Assembly (NCBI GenBank): GCA_023431385.1
Contig: JAEYWA010000273.1
Span: 1 to 27,973 of the forward strand
Length of the DNA stretch: 27,973 nucleotides
Direction: 5' to 3'
DNA from: Bacillota bacterium
GTDB taxonomy: Bacteria; Bacillota; Clostridia; Acetivibrionales; DSM-1351
The first letter of the stretch is position 1, and each line of letters opens with the position of its first letter. Both the position numbers and the translations under genes were made by a program. The notes beneath the pieces are model-generated. The model saw only the letters and a list, made by a program, of their open reading frames with translations. It was not told the origin of the DNA and ran no database searches. Positions 1 to 6,461 of the stretch are shown here, piece by piece.

Positions 1-99
1 TCTGTCAGCGTCCAATGGTACGTTAAAATCAACTCTTACAATAACTTTTTTTCCAGCTACATCGATATCTTCGATGGTCTTCTTGTTCATCATACTCAT
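1..99 (-). CDS. pgk: Phosphoglycerate kinase, N-terminal fragment (window edge)
   Basis: This is the start of phosphoglycerate kinase, which makes ATP from 1,3-bisphosphoglycerate in glycolysis. Only the first 33 codons are in the window; the frame is open to base 1. The translation begins MSMMNKKTIEDIDVAGKKV and continues into VIVRVDFNVPLD, the conserved N-terminal strand and substrate loop of PGK, with the Arg and Asp-Phe-Asn residues typical of the family. The start is placed at the ATG ending at 99 because AGGAG lies 9 bases upstream; an ATG three codons in (at 90) is also possible. It is cut by the window edge, not by a mutation. gap lies on the same strand but about 23.6 kb upstream, so this gene has its own promoter here. 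Confidence 0.9.
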   Translation of the reverse strand, partial: MSMMNKKTIEDIDVAGKKVIVRVDFNVPLDADR

Positions 100-249
100 A
101 TGTTCACACTCCTATATATTTTTATAAAGCATAGATACAAAGAAAATATTTCGGTTATAGAAAAATTTTCTTACATCATATGCCATTTCAACGAGGCTAT
201 ATGCTCACCGTCTGAAAACCGAATTAGTAAGAGGACAGATACTATGTAT

Positions 250-278
250 ATTATCCAATTTATAAAGAATCATTACAA
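250..278 (-). promoter_or_regulatory. Sigma-A-like promoter for pgk
   Basis: On the minus strand, -35 TTGTAA (273-278) and -10 GATAAT (250-255) are separated by exactly 17 bases. The start of transcription would be near 243, giving a leader of about 140 bases before the pgk ATG. Confidence 0.55.
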
Positions 279-391
279 CTTTGTGCAGTGATTACAAAGA
301 ATTAATATATCTAATTCTTTATAAATAACCAAAGTAATTTTACATCTTTTTCACTCTTATTTCAATAGATTTGTTAGTAAATTAACACATC

Positions 392-420
392 TGGAGAATT
401 ACTTCTCAATATGGTATTAT
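392..420 (+). promoter_or_regulatory. Candidate promoter for pentapeptide-repeat gene
   Basis: An extended -10 (TG at 412-413, then TATTAT at 415-420) is preceded by TGGAGA (392-397) at 17-base spacing. It would give a leader of about 48 bases ending in AGGGAGG (462-468) and the ATG at 475. The -35 match is weak. Confidence 0.4.
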
Positions 421-474
421 TTTGGCAGGCCAAATTGCATACTTAACATACAAGAGATATTAGGGAGGAAGAAA

Positions 475-1116
475 ATGAAAATTCAGAAACCTCAGCTACC
501 AAACGATATTTGCGTCTCCAACAATATTTCAGATACCATCCAACAGCAGTTGGAATCAGGGTATGATATAGACAAGTTTCATTTTATGAATTGTACCTTA
601 AGTTTATCAACATCAAAAACGCTGGTTTTCTACAAGTGTATTTTTGAAAAATGTGCTTTTAGAAAGAGTAATAATAATTATGTATTTGAAGATGTTGTAT
701 TTAAGGATTGTGATCTGTCTAATATGGACTTCACTGATGCAGGGTTCAGCAGTGTAGAATTTTTAAATTGTAATATGACCGGCATTAATATGACAAAGGC
801 TAAGCTGTGTGATGTGACTATAGATGAATGCAGTATGCGGTATTCACTATTTTCCAATGCCGATTTTACACGTGTATTTATTCAGAAGTCTAACCTTTCA
901 AACAGTTACATCTGGGAGGCTACTCAAAAAGATTTATCCTTTTCTCAATGTAACCTTACTTCTGCTGAACTGGCCGGAACGATGCTGAAAGGTATAGATT
1001 TTACCTCCAGTGATATTGACGGCCTTTTATTAAGAGGCCCGGAGTTAAAAGGAGTTATAGTTAATGAATATCAGGCTCTGGGATTATCAAAAATACTAGG
1101 AATAATTATTAAGTAA
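475..1116 (+). CDS. Pentapeptide-repeat protein, 213 aa
   Basis: The protein carries consecutive A(D/N)Lxx-like five-residue repeats from about residue 45 to 190, for example CDLSN, MDFTD, CNMTG, SNLSN and CNLTS. These should fold as a right-handed quadrilateral beta-helix. The C-terminal part (PELKGVIVNEYQALGLSKIL then GIIIK) resembles the capping end seen in McbG/Qnr-like and many uncharacterised Firmicute pentapeptide proteins. No signal peptide or membrane segment is visible, so it is likely cytoplasmic. Some relatives mimic DNA and protect gyrase, but most have no known role, and nothing here identifies the target. The gene is monocistronic, with AGGGAGG 6 bases upstream of the ATG and a terminator 15 bases after the stop. 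Several Cys residues occupy repeat positions, which is common in this group. Confidence 0.85.
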   Translation: MKIQKPQLPNDICVSNNISDTIQQQLESGYDIDKFHFMNCTLSLSTSKTLVFYKCIFEKCAFRKSNNNYVFEDVVFKDCDLSNMDFTDAGFSSVEFLNCNMTGINMTKAKLCDVTIDECSMRYSLFSNADFTRVFIQKSNLSNSYIWEATQKDLSFSQCNLTSAELAGTMLKGIDFTSSDIDGLLLRGPELKGVIVNEYQALGLSKILGIIIK

Positions 1117-1130
1117 AAGTTAAATTTAAA

Positions 1131-1175
1131 GGACCGCAGCAAAAATCTAATAAATAGCTTTGCTCGGTCCCTTTT
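1131..1175. terminator. Bidirectional rho-independent terminator
   Basis: The arms GGACCG-c-AGCAAA (1131-1143) and TTTGCTCGGTCC (1159-1170) pair over 12 bp with one bulged C and a 15-base loop. CTTTTA follows on the plus strand, and the minus strand also reads into a U-containing tail (CCTTTAAATTT). It ends the pentapeptide gene and probably also the convergent sugar operon. Confidence 0.8.
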
Positions 1176-1211
1176 ACTCGATAAAATTTTATAAATAAGT
1201 ATTGCTATAGG

Positions 1212-1958
1212 TTATGTTGTATGCCCTTTTAGATTCTTTATAGAAATTCCTATACTCTCAAACGGATCAATATATATATTGTCCTGTTCAATAGCCACCC
1301 ACTTAAAATCAGACTCTGCAGAAATTTTATAAAGTTTGCCGCAGTCGATTATTCCGGTTCCTACTTCTGTCATCTTTTTTTCTGTCCTGTCCGACATATC
1401 CTTGATGTGAATGGTTTTGATACGAGAAATATTTTTCGTAAGATATTCAGCAGCGTCTAGTCCCGCATGGGTCACCCAATAGCAGTCCAGTTCAAGAGAC
1501 ACGTTCTCGGGTGATGTGTTTTTAAGTATTATATCCTCAGCCATTTCTCCGGAATATTTAGGTTCAAACTCATGGGCATGATTGTGATACATAAAATGAA
1601 TTCCGTTTCTGCGCATCTTCTCGCCCCATTTTTCAGCTTTTTCGCACAAACGTACCCAGCCGTCCTTGTCTTCAGCTTCATACCAGCCTAAACTTATATA
1701 CTCTGTCTCAAGATAATTACAGTATTTAATAAGTTCGTCCAGATCATTATTTAGTATATCCGTGTTGGTGTGGGTTCCCATTGCCTTTAGATTGTATTTC
1801 TTAAGCAATTCCTTCATATCCTTTGAATTTATATCAAAGAAGGAATAAAACTCAACACCGGCGTATCCTGCCCTAGATACTTCCTTTAAAACATTCTCAA
1901 AGCTCTCTGTACATTTTTCACGTAAGGAATAAAGTTGCAAGCCTATTTCTGGCTTCAT
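1212..1958 (-). CDS. Sugar phosphate isomerase/epimerase-like TIM barrel, 248 aa
   Basis: This is a xylose isomerase-like TIM-barrel protein (AP endonuclease family 2 fold) of the kind found in IolE-like dehydratases, epimerases and 3-keto-sugar processing enzymes. It starts MKPEIGLQLYSLR, typical of the family. Likely metal ligands are visible: the YHNHAHEF motif with E130, D158 in ELDCYW, H184 in HIKDM and E224 in AIEQD. It is the last gene of a four-gene operon. Its ATG overlaps the stop of the upstream oxidoreductase as ATGA, which indicates translational coupling and suggests the two act on consecutive intermediates. The reaction cannot be assigned from sequence: isomerisation, dehydration or lyase action on a keto-sugar made by the partner dehydrogenase are all possible. 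No signal peptide is seen, so it should be cytoplasmic. Confidence 0.85.
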   Translation of the reverse strand: MKPEIGLQLYSLREKCTESFENVLKEVSRAGYAGVEFYSFFDINSKDMKELLKKYNLKAMGTHTNTDILNNDLDELIKYCNYLETEYISLGWYEAEDKDGWVRLCEKAEKWGEKMRRNGIHFMYHNHAHEFEPKYSGEMAEDIILKNTSPENVSLELDCYWVTHAGLDAAEYLTKNISRIKTIHIKDMSDRTEKKMTEVGTGIIDCGKLYKISAESDFKWVAIEQDNIYIDPFESIGISIKNLKGHTT

Positions 1959-3007
1959 ATAATTTCAACTCCTTTTATACATTCTCCGCGTTCAGCGGAT
2001 TCAAATATCGCATCAATAATCTTCATAACACGCATGGCCTGAGCAGGTGTAACAATAAGTTCTTCCTCTCCCCTTATAGCCTTTACAACGTTCTCATAAT
2101 AATCCTTGCAGTCCGGATTCATATTGGGCAGAGGTATTTCATCAATGGTCTCCACAGGCCGCGGTGCCATCGTCTTTGTAGGCCCCGCACTTGTATGTAC
2201 TATTCCTTCCTCCCATTTAAATTCTACAAGGTTGGCTTTAAGAATTTTTCCGTTGCATTCCCAGTCGTTTATTACCAGAGTTCCGGAATCAGTGCTGATA
2301 TGCCACCTTGGCAGCGGAATAAAGGTGTAGGTGTCGACCTCTATGAATGCACTCAAACCGTTCTCAAACTTAAGCATTACTTTAAAGTTGTCATCAACAT
2401 CTTTGAACTTTACACTTAACAAATGTGCATATATCTCCGTAACAGGGCTGTCAACCAGCCAGAGCAGCTGATCCAGCAGGTGTACACCCCAGTCCAGCAG
2501 CATTCCGCCTCCAGCCTCCTTAACACATCTCCAGTCTCCAGGAACACCTCTCGAGCCTTGAACTCTTGATTCTATATAAAAGGGGTTTCCAATCAGCTGC
2601 TTTTCAAATGCTTCCTTAACAATTCGGAAATCCTTATCCCAGCGCCTGTTCTGATGAACAGTAAATATTCTGTTTACCTCTTTTGAGACTGCCAAAACTT
2701 CCTCCAGTTCTTTTGCATTCATCATAACAGGCTTTTCACATATAACATGTTTACCTGCCTTTAGTGCCTCAATCGAAATATCCTTATGGAAATTGTTTGG
2801 TGTAGCTATGATAACCAGTTCAGTGCTGTCTTTAAGGCATTCCTCCAAAGAGGCATAGGGCCTGTACCCTTCCTCTTCTGCTGTCTTAATCCTCTTTGGA
2901 TTAATATCGTATACACCGATAACCTTTATGGAATTAATGTTCTTGATCTGTTTGGCATGAAATGAACCCATTCCGCCAAAACCAATAATTGCAGCTTTTA
3001 TACCCAT
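1955..3007 (-). CDS. Gfo/Idh/MocA family oxidoreductase, 350 aa
   Basis: This is an NAD(P)-dependent sugar or cyclitol dehydrogenase. The N-terminal Rossmann fold shows GFGGMG (residues 9-14), followed by the catalytic CEKP motif (91-93), where Lys is the key residue. The C-terminal domain has GGGMLLDWGVHLLD, giving the usual Asp172 and His176 of the active site. The open frame extends to 3091, but I place the start at the ATG at 3007 because the Rossmann strand begins there and GGGG lies 6 bases upstream; the 28 extra residues do not look like this family. Its stop overlaps the ATG of the following isomerase-like gene. Oxidation of a sugar hydroxyl, often at C3, is the usual chemistry in this family, but the substrate is unknown. 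Confidence 0.88.
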   Translation of the reverse strand: MGIKAAIIGFGGMGSFHAKQIKNINSIKVIGVYDINPKRIKTAEEEGYRPYASLEECLKDSTELVIIATPNNFHKDISIEALKAGKHVICEKPVMMNAKELEEVLAVSKEVNRIFTVHQNRRWDKDFRIVKEAFEKQLIGNPFYIESRVQGSRGVPGDWRCVKEAGGGMLLDWGVHLLDQLLWLVDSPVTEIYAHLLSVKFKDVDDNFKVMLKFENGLSAFIEVDTYTFIPLPRWHISTDSGTLVINDWECNGKILKANLVEFKWEEGIVHTSAGPTKTMAPRPVETIDEIPLPNMNPDCKDYYENVVKAIRGEEELIVTPAQAMRVMKIIDAIFESAERGECIKGVEII

Positions 3008-3021
3008 AATTTGCCCCATCT

Positions 3022-3121
3022 CCATCACAAACGCGATGGTATAAAAAGTAGTAAATAGCCACATTTGTGGCTTTTTTGTACGCCAAGCCATACGATGTAT
3101 TCACCGCAAAATTGCTTTGCG
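3022..3121 (-). other. Three successive small hairpins between operon genes
   Basis: The 114-base gap between two same-strand genes contains three short inverted repeats in the transcript. CGCAAA/TTTGCG (3105-3121) begins right after the upstream stop codon. AGCCACA/TGTGGCT (3057-3072) has a 2-base spacer. CCATC/GATGG (3022-3039) ends 14 bases before the next start. None has a good U-tract on the minus strand, so these more likely affect mRNA processing or stability than full termination. This is an inference from the inverted repeats alone. Confidence 0.4.
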
Positions 3122-4090
3122 TTATGCCCACCACATACCCTTTGGTTTTTCTTCAAATATCATTACTCTTTTCAGGAATGAAACAGCCTTTTCCAAGCCC
3201 TCTTTTGAAGTCATAAGACTATCCTCATGCTCAATAGACATTACATAATCATAGCCTGAAAGCCTCAGTTCACTGCAGATTGCTCTCCAAACCTCTTCTC
3301 CGTGTCCATAGCCCACAGTTCTGAATAACCAGGATCTCTCTGTCTCATTTGCAAAATGCTTTGTATCCAGAACACCATTTTTGCTAGTATTATATAGATC
3401 TATTTTTGTGTCTTTAGCGTGGAAATGGTAAATTGCTCCCTTGAGCTCTCTGATTGCTGCTACAGGGTCAATTCCCTGCCAGAACAGGTGTGAAGGGTCA
3501 AAGTTTGCTCCTATTATGTCTCCCACTGCCGTTCTGAGCTTAAGAACAGTATCTGGATTATACAGACTGAAGCCCGGATGCATTTCAAAAGCTATTTTAT
3601 CAACACCATACTTCTTAGCAATCCCGGCGGTTTTCTGCCAGTAGGGTATCAGCACCTCATTCCACTGCCATTTCAATATTTCCTGGAAATCATCAGGCCA
3701 CGCACAGGTAACCCAGTTTGGATATTTTGAATTTTCACTATCTCCGGGACACCCTGAGAAGGTAACCACTCTGTCTATCCCCAATTCACCGGCCAACTGG
3801 ACAGCAGCTTCAAATTCTGTATGGAACTTCTGAGCAATTTCCTTTTTAGGGTGTACCGGGTTGCCATGCACCGATAAGGCACTTAAGGTCATTTCATACT
3901 TTTCCAGGGTAGCCTTGAACTCTTTAATAAGCTTCTTTTCCTTTATAAACTTCACCGCATCACAATGTGAAGTTCCAGGGTAGCCCCCGCAGCCTATTTC
4001 AACAGCGTCTACCCCTATACATTTCAAATATTCCAAGGTACTGTCAAGGGGTTGATCTCCAAGCAAAACCGTAAATACTCCTAATTTCAT
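3122..4090 (-). CDS. Sugar phosphate isomerase/epimerase-like TIM barrel, 322 aa
   Basis: This longer member of the xylose isomerase-like TIM-barrel family begins MKLGVFTVLLGDQPL. Candidate divalent-metal ligands are E169 (FEMHPG), D198 and H201 (FDPSH), H224 (HFHAKD) and the Glu of SIEHED near the C-terminus. It is 322 residues against 248 for the paralogue at the end of the operon, and they share only the fold and metal site, so they probably act on different intermediates. The start at 4090 is chosen because GGAGG sits 7 bases upstream; the longer frame to 4114 would include that site. It is the second gene of the operon, 98 bases after the first oxidoreductase. A 3-keto-glycoside epimerase or lyase, or a plain isomerase, would all fit. 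Confidence 0.87.
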   Translation of the reverse strand: MKLGVFTVLLGDQPLDSTLEYLKCIGVDAVEIGCGGYPGTSHCDAVKFIKEKKLIKEFKATLEKYEMTLSALSVHGNPVHPKKEIAQKFHTEFEAAVQLAGELGIDRVVTFSGCPGDSENSKYPNWVTCAWPDDFQEILKWQWNEVLIPYWQKTAGIAKKYGVDKIAFEMHPGFSLYNPDTVLKLRTAVGDIIGANFDPSHLFWQGIDPVAAIRELKGAIYHFHAKDTKIDLYNTSKNGVLDTKHFANETERSWLFRTVGYGHGEEVWRAICSELRLSGYDYVMSIEHEDSLMTSKEGLEKAVSFLKRVMIFEEKPKGMWWA

Positions 4091-4188
4091 AATAAAACCT
4101 CCATTCTGCCGCACTCAGCGACTAAGTTGTAACACTAACAAACTAATCAGTCAGGATTTTACATTAACATATTTGGTAAAAATCTAAA

Positions 4189-5271
4189 TTATTCATTGAA
4201 GTAAACAGGTTTACCAGTCCTTGCCGATTCATACATAGCCTCAAGAATCTGAGTAACAACGAGTGCCTGTTCAGGGGTTACGGTAAGCTTACCCTTACCT
4301 AATACTGCATCTATAAAAGCCAGCTGCTCCAGAACCTCCGGTTTTTGAGAGCCTCCCTCGTAGAAGGCCACTCCTCCTGCGTTAAAGTCAGGTTTTAGCA
4401 CGTATTGATTACCATTTTTTACACCATTTATTCTGAGCCCGTCAAGCATGTCTGCCCCTGCTTCGGTACCACAGAGTATAGTTGCAGCCTCGAGGCTTTC
4501 AAGTGAATTAAGCGCCCAGCTGGATTCAAGAATTATTGTTGCACCGTTTTCCATTACTACAAAGCCGAAAGCACTATCTTCAACAGTAAATGCCTCAGTA
4601 TCCCAGTCTCCCCAGGCATTACCTGTATTTTTCTGGTTGTTCAGCTTATGATAGGTTGTTCCGACAGCATATTTGGGCTTGTAGTTATCCATCATCCACA
4701 GTGTAAGGTCAAGGGCATGTGTTCCGATATCTATCAAAGGACCTCCACCCTGTTCATATTCATTGAGAAAAACTCCCCAGGTTGGAACGGCTCTGCGTCT
4801 TATTGCCCTTGCTTTAGCCATATATATTTCACCTAAAACGCCATTTCTGCATTCTTCCTTTAAATATCTGGAATCAGGGCGGAAACGATTCTGATAACCA
4901 ATTGTCAGTACTTTTTTATTTACCTTTGCAGCCTCTACCATTTTGCTGGCTTCAGCTGAATTAATAGCCATGGGTTTCTCACACATAACATGTTTTCCGG
5001 CATTTAGCGCTGCTACAGTAATTTCACTGTGTGAACGATTTGGTGTGCAAACATATATTATGTCAATACTGCTGTCTTTAAGTAAATCTCTGTAGTCAGT
5101 GTATGTTTTTGCATCTACAGTGCCAAACTCCTTTGCAGCCTTTTGAGCCTTCTCGGGAGCAATATCACAAAATGCAACCATATCTACCAACCCGGTTGCC
5201 TTAACACTTGGCATCTGTTTTCCGTTTGCTATTCCCCCGCATCCGATTATTCCTGCTTTTAAAATTGTCAT
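4189..5271 (-). CDS. Gfo/Idh/MocA family oxidoreductase, 360 aa
   Basis: First gene of the operon. It is an NAD(P)-dependent dehydrogenase with an N-terminal GCGGIA nucleotide-binding loop (residues 10-15), the CEKP motif with Lys99 (98-100), and GGGPLIDIGTHALDLT with Asp181 and His185 in the C-terminal catalytic domain. The segment IRRRAVPTWGVF is of a kind seen in many clostridial and bacterial glycoside-related members. The start at ATG 5271 is preceded by GGAGG only 4 bases away; the frame is open to 5325 but that extra stretch lies in the structured leader. Together with the isomerase-like gene that follows, it forms an oxidation-plus-isomerase pair repeated later in the same operon. The likely inducer is a sugar or glycoside, through the divergent AraC regulator. 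Confidence 0.9.
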   Translation of the reverse strand: MTILKAGIIGCGGIANGKQMPSVKATGLVDMVAFCDIAPEKAQKAAKEFGTVDAKTYTDYRDLLKDSSIDIIYVCTPNRSHSEITVAALNAGKHVMCEKPMAINSAEASKMVEAAKVNKKVLTIGYQNRFRPDSRYLKEECRNGVLGEIYMAKARAIRRRAVPTWGVFLNEYEQGGGPLIDIGTHALDLTLWMMDNYKPKYAVGTTYHKLNNQKNTGNAWGDWDTEAFTVEDSAFGFVVMENGATIILESSWALNSLESLEAATILCGTEAGADMLDGLRINGVKNGNQYVLKPDFNAGGVAFYEGGSQKPEVLEQLAFIDAVLGKGKLTVTPEQALVVTQILEAMYESARTGKPVYFNE

Positions 5272-5285
5272 ACTTCCTCCAATCT

Positions 5286-5322
5286 GCTGCATAGCAGCGA
5301 TGAAACGTCTGAGTGCTATGCA
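5286..5322 (-). promoter_or_regulatory. Leader with two mutually exclusive hairpins / possible operator
   Basis: TGCATAGCA (5288-5296) and TGCTATGCA (5314-5322) are a perfect 9-bp inverted repeat with a 17-base spacer. The proximal arm is also part of a smaller palindrome GCTGC-ATA-GCAGC (5286-5298). In RNA the two structures compete, and they sit just upstream of the GGAGG of the first operon gene. As DNA, the repeat could be an operator. Confidence 0.4.
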
Positions 5323-5339
5323 CACTAATAGTGTATAGT

Positions 5340-5368
5340 TATATAAATACGCCTCGTTATATTGACAA
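5340..5368 (-). promoter_or_regulatory. Promoter of the oxidoreductase/isomerase operon
   Basis: On the minus strand, -35 TTGTCA (5363-5368) and -10 TATATA (5340-5345) have 17-base spacing. Transcription would start near 5333, about 60 bases before the ATG at 5271, and would include the inverted repeat in the leader. Confidence 0.6.
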
Positions 5369-5391
5369 TAATAACGTCATTTTGTTAATAT
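5362..5391 (+). promoter_or_regulatory. Promoter candidate for the AraC regulator
   Basis: A consensus -35 TTGACA (5362-5367) and -10 TAATAT (5386-5391) with 18-base spacing read toward the AraC gene. The -35 overlaps the -35 of the opposite promoter by five bases, so the two could not easily be bound at once. The leader would be about 180 bases. Confidence 0.45.
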
Positions 5392-5480
5392 CGATAGTAA
5401 ATAATTCTATAATTCTAGACAAAAACTGACGTCTATACAACCTCCTTTATTGGCCTTATAGAGGATATAGGAGTAGATAC

Positions 5481-5576
5481 ATGTCATTACATTTTGTAGC
5501 CGATATGCGGTACAAAGCCATTACATGTCTTTTCATTACTTTTTGTGTTCGCGCCATGCGCGTAGATGGGAGATAA
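5481..5576 (+). CDS. Possible 31-codon leader ORF before the AraC gene
   Basis: The ATG at 5481 has AGGAG 7 bases upstream (470-474 of the same kilobase). The frame runs 31 codons to TAA at 5574-5576, one base before the ATG of the AraC regulator. The peptide starts MSLHFVADMRYK and has a hydrophobic, Cys-containing middle (AITCLFITFCV). A good ribosome-binding site and near-contact with the next gene suggest a coupled leader peptide. Against it, the sequence contains direct repeats that may instead be regulator binding sites, and no family is recognised. Confidence 0.35.
   Translation: MSLHFVADMRYKAITCLFITFCVRAMRVDGR
5485..5546 (+). repeat. CATTAC direct repeats upstream of AraC gene
   Basis: CATTACATTTTGT (5485-5497) and CATTACTTTTTGT (5534-5546) match at 12 of 13 positions, 49 bases apart. 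A shorter copy, CATTAC, lies at 5519-5524. AraC proteins commonly bind direct repeats, so these may be autoregulatory sites; this is an inference. Confidence 0.35.
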
Positions 5577-5577
5577 C

Positions 5578-6405
5578 ATGAGTGCTTATTTTGAAATTTC
5601 CAGAGAAGCTGATAGAAAAATTCATATATTTAGAATAATTGATAACTACTGCGAGCCTCATTTCCACTCAAACATAGAATTGGTTTATGTTGTCAGCGGT
5701 AAGACGAATATAAACATAAACGGACAGATCAGAACTCTGACCGAGGGCTGCATATCTATTGCAAACAGTTATGACATACATTCCTACACAGACCTTGAGA
5801 ATTCGGACACAATAATCATGATAATACCTGTAGAACTTGTGAACAGCTATGTTGCCTCCATACGTTCCAAGGTGTTCTCAAGTTCCTTTATTAATAGCTG
5901 CGATAACACAAAATGTATTTTTAGTGTAATGGAAAAGCTGCTTAATACTCAGGATTCCTCCAATGAACTGGTCAGTAAGGGTGCCGCCTACTATATATTG
6001 GGTCTTTTATGTGACTGTGTTGAACTCATCGATAAGCCAACGGTAAATAGTACCGATCTGGCCAGAAAAATTCTTGTATATCTGCAGCAGAATTACTTGA
6101 ATCCTCTTTCAATTGAGACACTGGCGAAGCATTTTGGCTATAACAAGGACTATCTGTCAAAATTTTTTAATTCCTATTTGGGCTGCGGCTTTAACAGCTA
6201 CATGAATGCACTGCGTTCACGGCATGCAGCCCAGCTTATATCCAGCGGAAAATCAGATTTGACTGATATAGCCTTTATGTCCGGCTTCGGAAATTATCGC
6301 ACCTTTAACAGGGCCTTTCTTCAGTCTTATGGAATCACTCCCTCGGAATATAAAAAAAGACTTGCAGGCATAAAGCATACAAGCCATATTGAAGTATCAT
6401 GTTGA
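5578..6405 (+). CDS. AraC family transcriptional regulator, 275 aa
   Basis: The N-terminal cupin-like ligand-binding domain covers about residues 10-90 and includes CEPHFHSNIELVYVVSG. The C-terminal double helix-turn-helix DNA-binding domain covers about 164-262, with LSIETLAKHFGY as the first HTH and DLTDIAFMSGFGNYRTFNRA followed by GITPSEYKK as the second. The start is set at ATG 5578, which has GGGAG 5 bases upstream; the ATG at 5566 lacks a site. It diverges from the four-gene oxidoreductase/isomerase operon and very likely controls it in response to the operon's sugar. Members of this type usually act as activators, but repression is possible given the overlapping promoters. No clear terminator follows; it converges with the CPBP gene after 56 bases. 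Confidence 0.92.
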   Translation: MSAYFEISREADRKIHIFRIIDNYCEPHFHSNIELVYVVSGKTNININGQIRTLTEGCISIANSYDIHSYTDLENSDTIIMIIPVELVNSYVASIRSKVFSSSFINSCDNTKCIFSVMEKLLNTQDSSNELVSKGAAYYILGLLCDCVELIDKPTVNSTDLARKILVYLQQNYLNPLSIETLAKHFGYNKDYLSKFFNSYLGCGFNSYMNALRSRHAAQLISSGKSDLTDIAFMSGFGNYRTFNRAFLQSYGITPSEYKKRLAGIKHTSHIEVSC

Positions 6406-6461
6406 ACGTAAATATAATGTTAAACATTAATATTCATGTACACTTTTAAAGCTCATTTAAT

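Larger units (their letters stand above)
100..474. other. Intergenic region between divergent pgk and pentapeptide gene
   Basis: This AT-rich divergent control region of 375 bases holds a good minus-strand promoter for pgk (250-278) and a weaker plus-strand promoter candidate (392-420). That leaves a pgk leader of roughly 140 bases. I see no riboswitch, terminator or convincing small gene in it. A 63-codon open frame at 100-291 has no ribosome-binding site and no recognisable protein. Confidence 0.6.

Noticed and set aside
100..291. 63-codon plus-strand frame
   Set aside because: No ribosome-binding site or conserved residues; it overlaps the pgk leader and promoter.
3057..3080. AGCCACA/TGTGGCT with TTTTTT on the plus strand as a plus-strand terminator
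   Set aside because: No plus-strand gene lies upstream, the loop is two bases, and all neighbouring genes are on the minus strand.
6411..6430. AT palindrome TAATGTT-A-AACATTA after the AraC gene as a terminator
   Set aside because: Loop of one base, only A/T pairs at the base, and no T-run on either strand.
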